Shown: positions 7,728 to 16,357 of the stretch, one piece after another | Numbering within the stretch: the stretch's first letter is position 1 | Layout: every line of letters begins with the position of its first letter | DNA from: Nocardioides panzhihuensis | GTDB taxonomy: Bacteria > Actinomycetota > Actinomycetes > Propionibacteriales > Nocardioidaceae | Direction of reading: 5' to 3' | Length of the DNA: 64,000 nt | NCBI RefSeq assembly: GCF_013408335.1 | Contig: NZ_JACBZR010000001.1 | Location: forward strand, 3,759,501 to 3,823,500 | Notes under the pieces: model-generated | What the model saw: the letters and a program-made list of their open reading frames with translations, nothing else | Database searches by the model: none | What the model was told of the DNA's origin: nothing | Program-made: the position numbers and the translations under genes

Positions 7728-8702
7728 ATGAACGAGCCCGGTCTCGTTGACCGCTTGAGCTCTCCTGGGCACCTGTTGCGCCGCGCCCAGCAGGTCCACA
7801 CAGAGGCATGGAGCCGGATCGTCGCCGAGGTGACCGGGCCGCAGTACGCGGTGCTGGTGACCGTGGCCGGCTGGGAGGGGCTGGACCAGAAGCGGGCCGG
7901 GGAGCTCGCGTCATTGGACAAATCGACCGCAGCGGCCATCGTGACACGGCTGGTCTCCGGGGGGTGGCTCGAGCGCGTGCGCGACCCCGGAGACCGACGC
8001 CGACGATTGCTCGAGTTGACAGCGAAGGGCCGGCGAGAACTTCCCAGTCTCACCATAGGAGCGCGCCGTGTCCAGGACGAACTGCTGTCACCACTGCCCG
8101 AGCAGGAACGCGACGACTTCCTTGATGTTCTCGGTCGGGTGGCTCGACTTGACGAGTCTGACATCGGAGAGCAGCGCATCGAAGAGCGCGCCCTCGTGAT
8201 GGCCCGAACCCCGGGCTACCTCATCCGACGGGCACAGCAGCTCCACACCGCGTACTGGAACGCGCAGGTCCGTGACGTCACCGGCCCGCAGTACGCCGTC
8301 CTGGCCGCGGTGCTCGCCGCAGGCGTGGCCACCCAAGCGGAGATCGGTAGCTGGGCCTCGTTGGACTCTTCAAGTACGCGCGAGATCGTCGGCCGACTCA
8401 TCGACAAGGGGTGGTTGGAGCCGGTCGAGAACGCCAAGGATCGCCGTAGCCGGCCAGTTCGAGTGACCGCACCAGCGACAACGGCGGTCCGGCTCCTGCG
8501 GGAGCCTGTCCGCGACGTTCAGCGCCATGTCCTGGGCCCTCTCGCCCCCGGCGACCAGGATCGCTTCATCGCGTGGATGCGTCTGGTTGCCAGCGTCGAT
8601 ACGCCAACCGCAGCGTTGAAAGCCGCGACCTCCACCGCCGGTCCGTCTGATGCAACGCCGGACATCGCGCCGCAAGCTTCGCTTACCAACAACCCGAGCT
8701 AG
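7728..8702 (+). CDS. Tandem MarR-family regulator (two MarR domains in one chain)
   Basis: A 324-residue protein with two complete MarR winged-helix domains. The first (about residues 10-145) has VTGPQYAVLVTVAGWEGLDQ and DKSTAAAIVTRLVSGGWLER with wing RDPGDRRRRLLELT. The second (about 160-295) has VTGPQYAVLAAVLAAGVATQ and DSSSTREIVGRLIDKGWLEP with wing DRRSRPVRVT. Ordinary MarR proteins are about 150 residues and act as dimers, so this is a covalent dimer. The start at 7728 follows GGAGGTG. It lies between the transporter and gentisate genes and is the best candidate to bind the near-palindromic operators at the three cluster promoters. Confidence 0.85.
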   Translation: MNEPGLVDRLSSPGHLLRRAQQVHTEAWSRIVAEVTGPQYAVLVTVAGWEGLDQKRAGELASLDKSTAAAIVTRLVSGGWLERVRDPGDRRRRLLELTAKGRRELPSLTIGARRVQDELLSPLPEQERDDFLDVLGRVARLDESDIGEQRIEERALVMARTPGYLIRRAQQLHTAYWNAQVRDVTGPQYAVLAAVLAAGVATQAEIGSWASLDSSSTREIVGRLIDKGWLEPVENAKDRRSRPVRVTAPATTAVRLLREPVRDVQRHVLGPLAPGDQDRFIAWMRLVASVDTPTAALKAATSTAGPSDATPDIAPQASLTNNPS

Positions 8703-8772
8703 TCCGAGCGAGCGAGCGGAGAGCGCGTCGGCCTCCGCGTCCGCCTCGTATCAGTCGCGTCGACCGGCAGCG

Positions 8773-8817
8773 TTGGAATTCCGGCAACTCATTGCATATA
8801 GTCCGTACACGTACTAT
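8773..8817 (+). promoter_or_regulatory. Promoter and 20-bp near-palindromic operator of the gentisate genes
   Basis: TTGGAA (8773-8778) and TATAGT (8797-8802), 18 bp apart, form a promoter. ATAGTCCGTACACGTACTAT (8798-8817) overlaps the -10 and matches its own reverse complement at 16 of 20 positions, a size and symmetry usual for MarR operators. The expected transcript start is within a few bases of the dioxygenase start codons, so the message may be leaderless. The site is the clearest copy of the motif also found at 5336 and 6249. Confidence 0.7.
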
Positions 8818-8825
8818 TGTCCGTG

Positions 8826-9920
8826 ATGTCCGCCACATCGGGATGCTGGGCACCTACACCGAAAGCGAGGAAGCAGTTGCGTTATCGCGCCGCCGAACCC
8901 GACCTCGATGCCTACTACGGCGACATCGAGCAGGCCCACCTTCAGCCTCTCTGGGAGATGAGTGGTCTACTGACACCCACCCCGGTCGTCAAGGCCGTCC
9001 CATACCGCTGGAGCGCCGATAACCTGCAGAAACTAGCTGCGCGTGCCGGCGAACTCGTACCCATCGACCGCGGCGGGGACCGTCGGGTCCTGGCCATGAG
9101 CAATCCCGGCCTAGGTGGAGCGCCCTTCATCTCGGGCACCCTGTGGGCGGCGGTGCAGTTCCTCCAGGCCGCCGAGGTCGCACCGGCGCATCGGCACACT
9201 CCCGGGGCGCTTCGCTTCGTGCTCGACGGAGATGGTGTGTACACGTTGCTTGATGGTGATCCTGTTGCCATGAGCCGCGGTGACCTCATTCTGACCCCGT
9301 CCTGGGTCTACCACGAGCACCACAACCCGAGCAGCGCTCCGATGATGTGGCTCGATGTCCTGGACCTACCGATGGTCGCCGCGCTGGACGCGGTGTTCTT
9401 CGAGGAGGGACCGTCCGAGGAAGCCGACCAGTCCGTCTCGCCACGGTCGGCGGCGGAGCGACGTTTCGGCCAGGGACCGGGCCTCGTTCCTACCGGGGTG
9501 AGTGCTGCTGTCCACGATCGCCCGCACTCGCCGCTGACTGTGTACCGCTGGGCTGAGACCGACGCCACCTTGAACTCGCTCCTGGAGTTCGGTGACGGCC
9601 AACAGGCTGAGTTGCGATACCGCGACCCCACCCGCGACCGAGATGTCATGCCCACGTTGCGGTGCGAAATGCGTCGCGTTGTCGGAGGGCACACGACCGC
9701 GACCGACCAGCAAACCGGAACTCGCGTGTGCGCAGTACTTGATGGCACCGGAACCGTTCAGCTCGGCGGACAGGAGCTGTCGCTGGCCCCGGGGGACGTC
9801 TTTGTCGTGCCTTCCTGGTGCGAGCACCAGTTGGAAGCGACCAGCACCCTCGACATCTTCACGACCAGCGACGCGCCCGTTCTCGAAGCGCTCGGGCTCT
9901 TCCGCCGGAAGGTAGCCTGA
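8826..9920 (+). CDS. Gentisate 1,2-dioxygenase
   Basis: A bicupin Fe(II) ring-cleavage enzyme of 364 residues that converts gentisate to maleylpyruvate. The N-terminal cupin shows the metal motif PAHRHTPGALRFVLDGDGVY (two His, then a downstream His in WVYHEHHNP). The C-terminal cupin region (GTVQLGGQELSLAPGDVFVV, then WCEHQLEA) follows. Length and motif order fit the family. ATG 8826 is chosen; TTG 8817 and GTG 8823 in the same frame are alternatives, and no strong ribosome site is seen, in keeping with a leaderless message. The hydroxylase gene begins one base after its stop. Confidence 0.85.
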   Translation: MSATSGCWAPTPKARKQLRYRAAEPDLDAYYGDIEQAHLQPLWEMSGLLTPTPVVKAVPYRWSADNLQKLAARAGELVPIDRGGDRRVLAMSNPGLGGAPFISGTLWAAVQFLQAAEVAPAHRHTPGALRFVLDGDGVYTLLDGDPVAMSRGDLILTPSWVYHEHHNPSSAPMMWLDVLDLPMVAALDAVFFEEGPSEEADQSVSPRSAAERRFGQGPGLVPTGVSAAVHDRPHSPLTVYRWAETDATLNSLLEFGDGQQAELRYRDPTRDRDVMPTLRCEMRRVVGGHTTATDQQTGTRVCAVLDGTGTVQLGGQELSLAPGDVFVVPSWCEHQLEATSTLDIFTTSDAPVLEALGLFRRKVA

Positions 9921-9921
9921 G

Positions 9922-11154
9922 ATGAGTAAGGGACTCTCGATCCCGGCGGCCGACATCCTGGTCGTCGGAGGAGGTATTGGAGGACTCGCAACCGCCCTCT
10001 CGGCCGCGCGCGCCGGGCGACAGGTTCGCCTCGTCGAGCAGGCACCCGAGTTCGGCGAGATCGGCGCGGGTCTCCAGCTCGGACCCAACGCCATGCGCGC
10101 CTTCGACCGGCTGGGCGTGTACGACGCGGTAGCCCAGTCAGCAGTCTTCCCGTCGCGCGGGGTGTTCCGAGACGCTGTCGACGGGTCAACCCTTACCGTG
10201 CTCGACTTCGGCGAGACCTTCCGGCAACGCTACGGCTACCCCTACGTCGTCGCGCACCGACGCGACGTCCTCGATGCTCTCCTGGCAGCGTGCCACGCCG
10301 AGCCGAGGATCGTGCTGGAGAACAATCGCACCGTCATCGCTGCACGGGAGACGTCTGACGCGGCTGAGGTCGAATTCGCCGACGGGGAGACCTACCGCGC
10401 GAACCTGCTGGTTGGTGCGGATGGCATTCGCTCGCGGGTACGGCACCTGATCGATGACAGCGACCCGACTTTCAGTGGTCATGTCGCCTACCGCGGGGCG
10501 ATCTCGATCGAGGACGTACCTGGAGAAGTTTCCAGCGACGAGGTGCTGCTGTGGATCGGGCCCGGGATGCACCTCATGCAATACCCGGTGCGCAGCGGCA
10601 CGATGTACAACCAGGTCGCCGTCTACGAGCGGCCGGCGGGCCGCACCGAGCCTGTCGGTGACCAAGACGAGCTCGAGGCAGCCTTCACGCGCGCATGCGA
10701 TGAGGTCAAGAGGTCCGTGGCCCTCATCGACACCTCCCGCGGCTGGCCCGTATGCGACCGAGCTCCGCTAGCGAACTGGAGCACAGATCGCTCAGTCCTG
10801 ATCGGCGACGCCGCTCACGCGATGCTTCAATACCTCGGCCAAGGCGCCTGCCAAGCCCTCGAAGACGCCCTCGAGCTCGGCGCTGCCCTCCAGCAGCACC
10901 CCCACGACCACACGCTCGCGTTCAAGAGTTACGAACAGGTCCGCCGGCCCGTGGCATCCCAGTGCCAGACCGTGGCCCGGCCGTGGGGCGCCCTCTGGCA
11001 CACCGAGGACCCCACCCTTCTCGCGCTGCGCAATCGAGTGTTCCGCATGCGCGACGCCGACGACTACGACGACCTCGACTGGCTCTACGCCGAACGCGAC
11101 TCCACCCTGCTGGAGAGCCCTCCAAGTCGCGCGGCAGCGGTCGCGGCCTCCTAG
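9922..11154 (+). CDS. FAD-dependent 3-hydroxybenzoate 6-hydroxylase
   Basis: A single-component flavoprotein hydroxylase of 410 residues that makes gentisate from 3-hydroxybenzoate. Visible are the N-terminal dinucleotide fold ILVVGGGIGGLATALSAARA, the middle motif NLLVGADGIRSRVR and the second FAD motif VLIGDAAHAMLQYLGQGACQ. From memory of the family it follows the actinobacterial 3-hydroxybenzoate 6-hydroxylases along its length (for example EFGEIGAGLQLGPNAMR and the WGALWH and DWLY segments near the C-terminus). Salicylate-type hydroxylases are the main alternative, but the neighbouring gentisate dioxygenase favours 6-hydroxylation. It overlaps no gene and lies one base after the dioxygenase stop. 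Confidence 0.85.
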   Translation: MSKGLSIPAADILVVGGGIGGLATALSAARAGRQVRLVEQAPEFGEIGAGLQLGPNAMRAFDRLGVYDAVAQSAVFPSRGVFRDAVDGSTLTVLDFGETFRQRYGYPYVVAHRRDVLDALLAACHAEPRIVLENNRTVIAARETSDAAEVEFADGETYRANLLVGADGIRSRVRHLIDDSDPTFSGHVAYRGAISIEDVPGEVSSDEVLLWIGPGMHLMQYPVRSGTMYNQVAVYERPAGRTEPVGDQDELEAAFTRACDEVKRSVALIDTSRGWPVCDRAPLANWSTDRSVLIGDAAHAMLQYLGQGACQALEDALELGAALQQHPHDHTLAFKSYEQVRRPVASQCQTVARPWGALWHTEDPTLLALRNRVFRMRDADDYDDLDWLYAERDSTLLESPPSRAAAVAAS

Positions 11155-11213
11155 CGCCCGGCGATCCCAAACACGACGAACCGCCCTCCACCGATCGACC
11201 CAGAAGGACGAAC

Positions 11214-12125
11214 ATGAAGTACCTCAGCTTCCGCACCCGAGCCGGCAACGAGTCCGTCGGCGCCCTTGTCGGTGACCGTGTCATGGACCTCGGCACCCGC
11301 CTGCCGGGCGATACCTCGGGCCTGAGCGCCCTCCGTCGACTCCTGCTCGAGCACGACGGGAACCTGCCGGGAGCAGCCGACGACCTCCTCGGCCTGCCGG
11401 GGTTCCCTGTGAGTGAAGTCGAGCTGCTGCCGGTCGTCACCGATCCGACCAAGGTCGTCGCTGCTCCGGTCAACTACTTCGACCACAAGGCCGAGATGAA
11501 CGAGGACGCCCACATCGATGCGCTCGGGGTGTTCCTCAAGGCGCCGTCTTCGGTGATCGCGACAGGTCAGACGGTCAAACTGCCGTACGTCGACCGACGT
11601 TTCGACCAAGAAGGTGAGCTCGCATTCGTCATCGGAAGAACGGCCCGCAACATCTCCGCTGACGACGCCGCCTCCTACATCGCCGGATACACCTGCCTTC
11701 TCGACATGACCATGCGTGGCGGCGAGGACCGTTCCACCCGCAAGTCCTTCGACACGTTCAGCCCCGTCGGCCCCTACCTGGTCACCCCGGACGAGGTCGG
11801 CTCCCTTTCCGACCTCCGTCTGCAGACCTGGGTCAACGGCGAGCTGCGTCAGGATGCCGACATCTCGGACCTGATCTGGGGAGTCCCGGCTCTCCTCGAG
11901 TACGTCAGCTCTGTCATGACCCTGAACGCCGGCGACATCGTCACGACCGGAACTCCGGCAGGGGTCGGCCAAGTCGGTGACGGCGACAGCATCGCCGTTG
12001 AGATCACCAGCATCGGCCGCCTCGAGGCCACGGTGAGCGCCCAGGACGCCGTCAAGTGCCCCACCCTCGGGGCAAACCGGGGTCCGAAGCCACCCGCCGA
12101 GGTCACCGCCGTCCGGCAGCGCTGA
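11214..12125 (+). CDS. FAH-family hydrolase, probable fumarylpyruvate or maleylpyruvate hydrolase
   Basis: A fumarylacetoacetate-hydrolase-fold protein of 303 residues. The C-terminal catalytic domain shows KAPSSVIATG, the metal-binding DQEGELAFVIGRTARN, an internal FDTFSPVGPYLV and the family signature DIVTTGTPAGVGQ. In the gentisate route this fold splits fumarylpyruvate into fumarate and pyruvate. No maleylpyruvate isomerase is encoded in the element, so either the host supplies the mycothiol-dependent isomerase or this enzyme acts directly on maleylpyruvate. The ATG follows AGAAGGACGAAC. It is the third gene of the gentisate operon. Confidence 0.8.
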   Translation: MKYLSFRTRAGNESVGALVGDRVMDLGTRLPGDTSGLSALRRLLLEHDGNLPGAADDLLGLPGFPVSEVELLPVVTDPTKVVAAPVNYFDHKAEMNEDAHIDALGVFLKAPSSVIATGQTVKLPYVDRRFDQEGELAFVIGRTARNISADDAASYIAGYTCLLDMTMRGGEDRSTRKSFDTFSPVGPYLVTPDEVGSLSDLRLQTWVNGELRQDADISDLIWGVPALLEYVSSVMTLNAGDIVTTGTPAGVGQVGDGDSIAVEITSIGRLEATVSAQDAVKCPTLGANRGPKPPAEVTAVRQR

Positions 12126-12211
12126 ACGACCTCGAAGCACCGTCGTCGACCCGTGATGGGTCGCTCGAAGAACGTTCGCAAACCTAAGCCCAAGCATGCA
12201 AGGAGTCCGCG

Positions 12212-13261
12212 ATGGGGAAGAGAACCAAGCCGCGCAAGTGGATCGCCGACGAGATGGCGAGCCTCGATCCGCGTACCGACTACGCCAGGATCTGGGCGTT
12301 GTCGAGTATCTACTACGTCAACGACTTCCTGCTGGACTGGGTATACGCCATCACCTTCCCCCGGTTCATCGCTCCGCTGCGCGGGGCACAGGCGGTTCTC
12401 CGCGACGGGACGGGCAAGATCTACACCGACCCGAACAAGCGCATGGACGACACCTCGCGTCACATGCTCGTGTGGTGGGAGAAGGGCCCCGATGACCCAG
12501 CGACCCAGCGCTCGGTGAAGTCGCTCAACAACCTCCACAGCTACTGGGCGCGGCAGTACCCGGGGCGCTTCACGTTCAACGAGGACTACGTCTACACCCT
12601 GTGCTACGAGGCCGCGATGATGCATCGCCTCCGGCTCAGCATCGGGATGAAAGGATTCGATGAGCGCCTGCAGGTCGCGTCCTGGGAGTTCTGGTCCCGA
12701 ATGGCGGCTCTGTTCGAGAACGCCGGCGGCGAAGAGAACAAGCCCCTGGAGGGCTTTCCGGCTGACTTCGCCGGCATCAATGCCTACATGGACTGGTACG
12801 AGAACGAGAACTGGCCATCCAACCCGATGGGGGCACAGGTCGCCGACGTCGTCCTGCGTCCCTTCGCGGAGCGGTACTTCCCAACACTCCTGCACCCGCT
12901 CGCCAAGCAGATGGTCACCTCGCTCTACCCGGACTTCGTGTTCGCTGCTCACGGAATCAAGCGACCGAACCCGATCATCCAACGCCTGGTCCGAGCCGGG
13001 TTCAAGTTCGGCCTCGTCATGAGCGAGAAGATCGCGCCGGACCCTGAGCTCTCCCTCCCGGAGATCCACCGGCAGCGCAAAGAGGAGACGGGCCGCGTGC
13101 GCCCGCTCACGTGGCGGGAGAAGAAGACGCGCGCTCACGCCGATATCTCCGCGTGCCCTGTCCATGCCGTCGACACCTCGGCATCTGCTCAGGGCGAGAC
13201 CTCCGCCACCACAGCGGTGGACGAGGCGGACCGCACCCTGAGAGAGGTAGGCGCCTCCTAG
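12212..13261 (+). CDS. MpaB/DUF2236-like putative oxygenase, copy 1
   Basis: A 349-residue protein that I assign tentatively to the oxygenase MpaB (DUF2236) group, whose studied members (latex-clearing protein, mycophenolic acid MpaB) cleave carbon-carbon double bonds with heme. The conserved core contains DPNKRMDDTSRHMLVWWEKG and, later, FNEDYVYTLCYEAAMMHRL, rich in the Arg, His and Asp typical of the group. It is a paralogue of the protein at 15020-16054, and an aldehyde dehydrogenase gene lies between the two. There is no signal peptide. The ATG follows AAGGAGTCCGCG. The Ser/Thr/Ala-rich tail after residue 310 looks disordered. Family call moderate, function inferred. Confidence 0.55.
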   Translation: MGKRTKPRKWIADEMASLDPRTDYARIWALSSIYYVNDFLLDWVYAITFPRFIAPLRGAQAVLRDGTGKIYTDPNKRMDDTSRHMLVWWEKGPDDPATQRSVKSLNNLHSYWARQYPGRFTFNEDYVYTLCYEAAMMHRLRLSIGMKGFDERLQVASWEFWSRMAALFENAGGEENKPLEGFPADFAGINAYMDWYENENWPSNPMGAQVADVVLRPFAERYFPTLLHPLAKQMVTSLYPDFVFAAHGIKRPNPIIQRLVRAGFKFGLVMSEKIAPDPELSLPEIHRQRKEETGRVRPLTWREKKTRAHADISACPVHAVDTSASAQGETSATTAVDEADRTLREVGAS

Positions 13262-13379
13262 CGCCGACCGGCGCATCTCCCGCTGCAGGCACGGCACTCA
13301 ACCGGACGCAGGCTCTCAGGTCACACCAACCGCTCAACCTCGCCAACATCACCACACACCACTGCCAAGGAAGACCGAC

Positions 13380-14831
13380 ATGACCACAGATCACACTCAG
13401 CTCCTCATCGGCGGCGGCTGGACCGCCCCGGCCACCAACAACCGCATCACCGTCCGGTCTGCATCGACCGAAGAGATCATCGGGTCGGTCCCGGAGGCCT
13501 CGACGACCGATGTGGACGCTGCCGTGGCCTCGGCTCGCCGCGCTTTCGATGACCCCAACGGCTGGTCGACCTGGGACCCGGCACGGCGTGCTGAGGTCCT
13601 AGACCGCCTCGCGGAGGAGTACGAGAAGCGCGCCGAACAGATCTACGCCGCCGTCTCGGCCCAGAACGGCATGCCGATCGCCATCGCACGTCAGCTCGAG
13701 AGCTTCCCCCCGCTGCTCTTCCGCTATTACGCCGACCTGATCCGCAAGCAGCAGGTCGAAGAAGTGCGCGACGGGATCCTGGCCAGCACCGTCACCGTCC
13801 GCCGCAGCCCCATCGGTGTCGTCGCCGCGATCATCCCGTGGAACGTGCCCCAGACCTTGACCGCCACCAAGGTAGGCCCAGGCCTCGCGGCTGGCTGCAC
13901 CATCGTGATCAAGCCGTCCCCGGAAACGGTCCTGGACGCCTACCTGCTCGCGGACGCCGCTGTCGCGGCGGGCGTTCCCGAGGGCGTCATCAGCATCATT
14001 CCCGGCGGACGTGAACTGGGGGCCTACCTGGTCTCCCACCCCGGCATCGACAAGGTCGCCTTCACCGGCTCGACCGCCGGCGGCCGCGCCGTCGCTCAGG
14101 CATGCGCAAGCCTGCTCCGGCCGGTTTCCCTCGAGCTCGGCGGCAAGTCCGCAGCGATCGTCCTCGACGACGCCGACCTCGATCTGGCGAAGGTCGGGCA
14201 GTCGCTGTTCGCCGCGACCTTGGCCAACAACGGACAGGTGTGCTTCCTCGGCACCCGCGTGCTGGCACCCCGAAACCGGTACGAGGAGGTCGTCGACGCG
14301 TTCGCTGCTCTCATGAGCGGAGCCCTAGTCGGCGACAGCCTCGACGAGTCCACGCTCATCGGCCCGATGGCCAGCAGCGTTCAGCGCGACCGGGTACACG
14401 GCTACATCGAGCGCGGAGCTGCCGACGGCGCCCGCGTGGTCGTCGGTGGCACCGGGCGGCCCGACGGTCTGGACCGCGGATGGTTCGTCCGCCCGACCCT
14501 GTTCGCCGACCTCGACAACAACGCCGCGGTCGCCCGGGAGGAGATCTTCGGACCCGTGCTCTCGGTCATCCCCTACGGCAACGACGCGGAGGCCATCGCG
14601 ATCGCCAACGACTCCGACTACGGCCTGGGCGGCAGCGTGTGGTCCACCGATCCGGAGCGGGCGACAACCGTCGCGAACGCCGTCCAGACCGGCACCATCG
14701 GCATCAACGGCTACCTTCCCGACCCCCAGGGGCCGTTCGGTGGCGTCAAGGCCAGTGGTATCGGCAGGGAGTTCGGACCAGAGGGCCTCGCCGCGTACCA
14801 GGCACTGAAGTCGGTCTACCGCTTCGACTGA
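13380..14831 (+). CDS. NAD(P)-dependent aldehyde dehydrogenase
   Basis: A complete aldehyde dehydrogenase of 483 residues. The oxyanion asparagine lies in IPWNVPQTL, the coenzyme motif is FTGSTAGGR, the general base glutamate is in LELGGKSAA and the catalytic cysteine is in NNGQVCF (about residue 284). EEIFGPVLSVI and GPFGGVKASGIGRE complete the family pattern. The ATG follows AAGGAAGACCGAC. Its place between two MpaB-like genes suggests that it oxidises the aldehyde they release, perhaps an aromatic aldehyde feeding the O-demethylase. Substrate specificity is not readable. Confidence 0.88.
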   Translation: MTTDHTQLLIGGGWTAPATNNRITVRSASTEEIIGSVPEASTTDVDAAVASARRAFDDPNGWSTWDPARRAEVLDRLAEEYEKRAEQIYAAVSAQNGMPIAIARQLESFPPLLFRYYADLIRKQQVEEVRDGILASTVTVRRSPIGVVAAIIPWNVPQTLTATKVGPGLAAGCTIVIKPSPETVLDAYLLADAAVAAGVPEGVISIIPGGRELGAYLVSHPGIDKVAFTGSTAGGRAVAQACASLLRPVSLELGGKSAAIVLDDADLDLAKVGQSLFAATLANNGQVCFLGTRVLAPRNRYEEVVDAFAALMSGALVGDSLDESTLIGPMASSVQRDRVHGYIERGAADGARVVVGGTGRPDGLDRGWFVRPTLFADLDNNAAVAREEIFGPVLSVIPYGNDAEAIAIANDSDYGLGGSVWSTDPERATTVANAVQTGTIGINGYLPDPQGPFGGVKASGIGREFGPEGLAAYQALKSVYRFD

Positions 14832-15019
14832 CGGTGGCCCCAAACGTCCGGGGCAGAGCTCGGTCGCTCGCAGCTGTGCCCCGGACAGACCATCGCAACG
14901 TTCAGGCGCTCAACCCATCCTGGGCCCGAAGCCCCAGACCCGTTGTCACCTCGGACTCACCATCACCTCCGACACCGCCAACACATCCAGACCTCGTCTG
15001 CCTCAGGAAGGGACGACAG

Positions 15020-16054
15020 ATGACGAAGCCAGCCGCCAGCCGTGGTGCGAATCGCCGCCGACGCAAGTGGATCGACCATCGGATGAGCGAACTGAACCCC
15101 GAGACCGACTACGCGGAGATCGTCCGCCTCAGCACCCTCTATCGGGTCAACGACCTCCAGCTGGCCTGGTTCTACGCGGTAGGCACTCCCGCCGCGGGCA
15201 TCGCGCCAGCGGTCATCGACTCCGTGTGGCGCGAAGGCAAAGGGACCTACAACACAGAGCCGAATCGCCGCCGCGACGACTCCGTCGACCACCTCATGAT
15301 GTGGTTCGAACACGGGCCCAGCGATGCCGTGACCATTGCGTCGGTCGACACAGTCAACAAGTACCACGCCCACTTCGCGCGTACCTATCCCGAGGGGTTC
15401 GCCCAGTCCGACGACTACATCTACATCCTCTGCCTCAACGCGACCCTCTTCCACACCGCTGCACTGCAACTGCGGCTCCCGGGCTTCACGGCCAAGCAGA
15501 AACGCGCGGCCTGGATATTCTGGTCCCAACTGGCCGACCACTTCACCCTCGGCACCACCGGCGAGAAGGCCAGCGACCTCAGCGGATTCCCAACAGACTT
15601 CGACGCCATGGTCGAGCTGGTCGAGAGCTACCAGGAACGCCCATGGCCCGTCCACGCGGCGGGGCACGAGTCGACCATCTCGGCCATCGAGAACTTCGCC
15701 TGCACATGGTTCCCGCGTCCTCTTCGACCGTTCGGCAGGGCACTCATCACGACGTTCCTCTCGCCACACGTGCGCAGGGCACACGACATCAAACCCGCGC
15801 CCTGGCCGCTCGCCGTCGCCGCTCGGGCGTTCATGTGGTCCGGGATCGTCTTCTCGACCTATATCGCTCGCGACCCTCACGAGACTCTGTTGGACCGACG
15901 CCGCGCGACGTCGGCCGAAAGTCAAGGGTCAGGCGTCGACGCCGCCGTCCACCGAAAGGCTGGGCGCAGCGGCCCGAATGGGGCGATGACCGGCCTGTGC
16001 CCTCACCGACCCGCCACGGGCAACCCCGCCGCCCAACAGGCGACTTCGCTGTAG
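15020..16054 (+). CDS. MpaB/DUF2236-like putative oxygenase, copy 2
   Basis: A 344-residue paralogue of the protein at 12212-13261. Shared landmarks are RRKWIDHRMSELNPETDY at the N-terminus, EPNRRRDDSVDHLMMWFEHG, VDTVNKYHAHFARTYPEGF and QSDDYIYILCLNATLFH. The two differ through most of the C-terminal half, so they are likely to have distinct substrates or to form a heteromer. The tail after about residue 290 is low-complexity. The ATG follows CAGGAAGGGACGACAG. It is the last recognisable gene of the catabolic block before the IS110 insertion. Family call moderate. Confidence 0.55.
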   Translation: MTKPAASRGANRRRRKWIDHRMSELNPETDYAEIVRLSTLYRVNDLQLAWFYAVGTPAAGIAPAVIDSVWREGKGTYNTEPNRRRDDSVDHLMMWFEHGPSDAVTIASVDTVNKYHAHFARTYPEGFAQSDDYIYILCLNATLFHTAALQLRLPGFTAKQKRAAWIFWSQLADHFTLGTTGEKASDLSGFPTDFDAMVELVESYQERPWPVHAAGHESTISAIENFACTWFPRPLRPFGRALITTFLSPHVRRAHDIKPAPWPLAVAARAFMWSGIVFSTYIARDPHETLLDRRRATSAESQGSGVDAAVHRKAGRSGPNGAMTGLCPHRPATGNPAAQQATSL

Positions 16055-16339
16055 GGACGCACGGCGACGCGCGTTACCGTGCGGAAGCCGTCAAGCCGCC
16101 AGTACGGCAAGCCCTTCAGCCAGCCCGTTGAAGGAGAAGACGGTGGCACGATCCACGTAGGGCGCGGTCATCGGTCACAACGTCCAGAACCCGCACCATG
16201 GAACTCTCGAAGGGCTTGAGAGCTCCGGCTGACGACAGCAGTCGAGATGCCAGCTCTATGGCCTCGACGGCTGTCGACGGCTGGCAACGGCTTCCCAGAA
16301 ACCCACCTTGACCACCCACGACACACATCCCAACCGTCG
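16055..16339. other. Gap before the IS110 element
   Basis: About 285 bases with no gene that I can support. A ribosome-site-like GAAGGAGAAGACG at 16131 is followed by GTG and a stop six codons on, which could be the stub of a gene broken by the IS110 insertion or by earlier rearrangement. No similarity to a known family is recognisable. Confidence 0.4.
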
Positions 16340-16357
16340 GCTTGGCTCCTATGTCAA

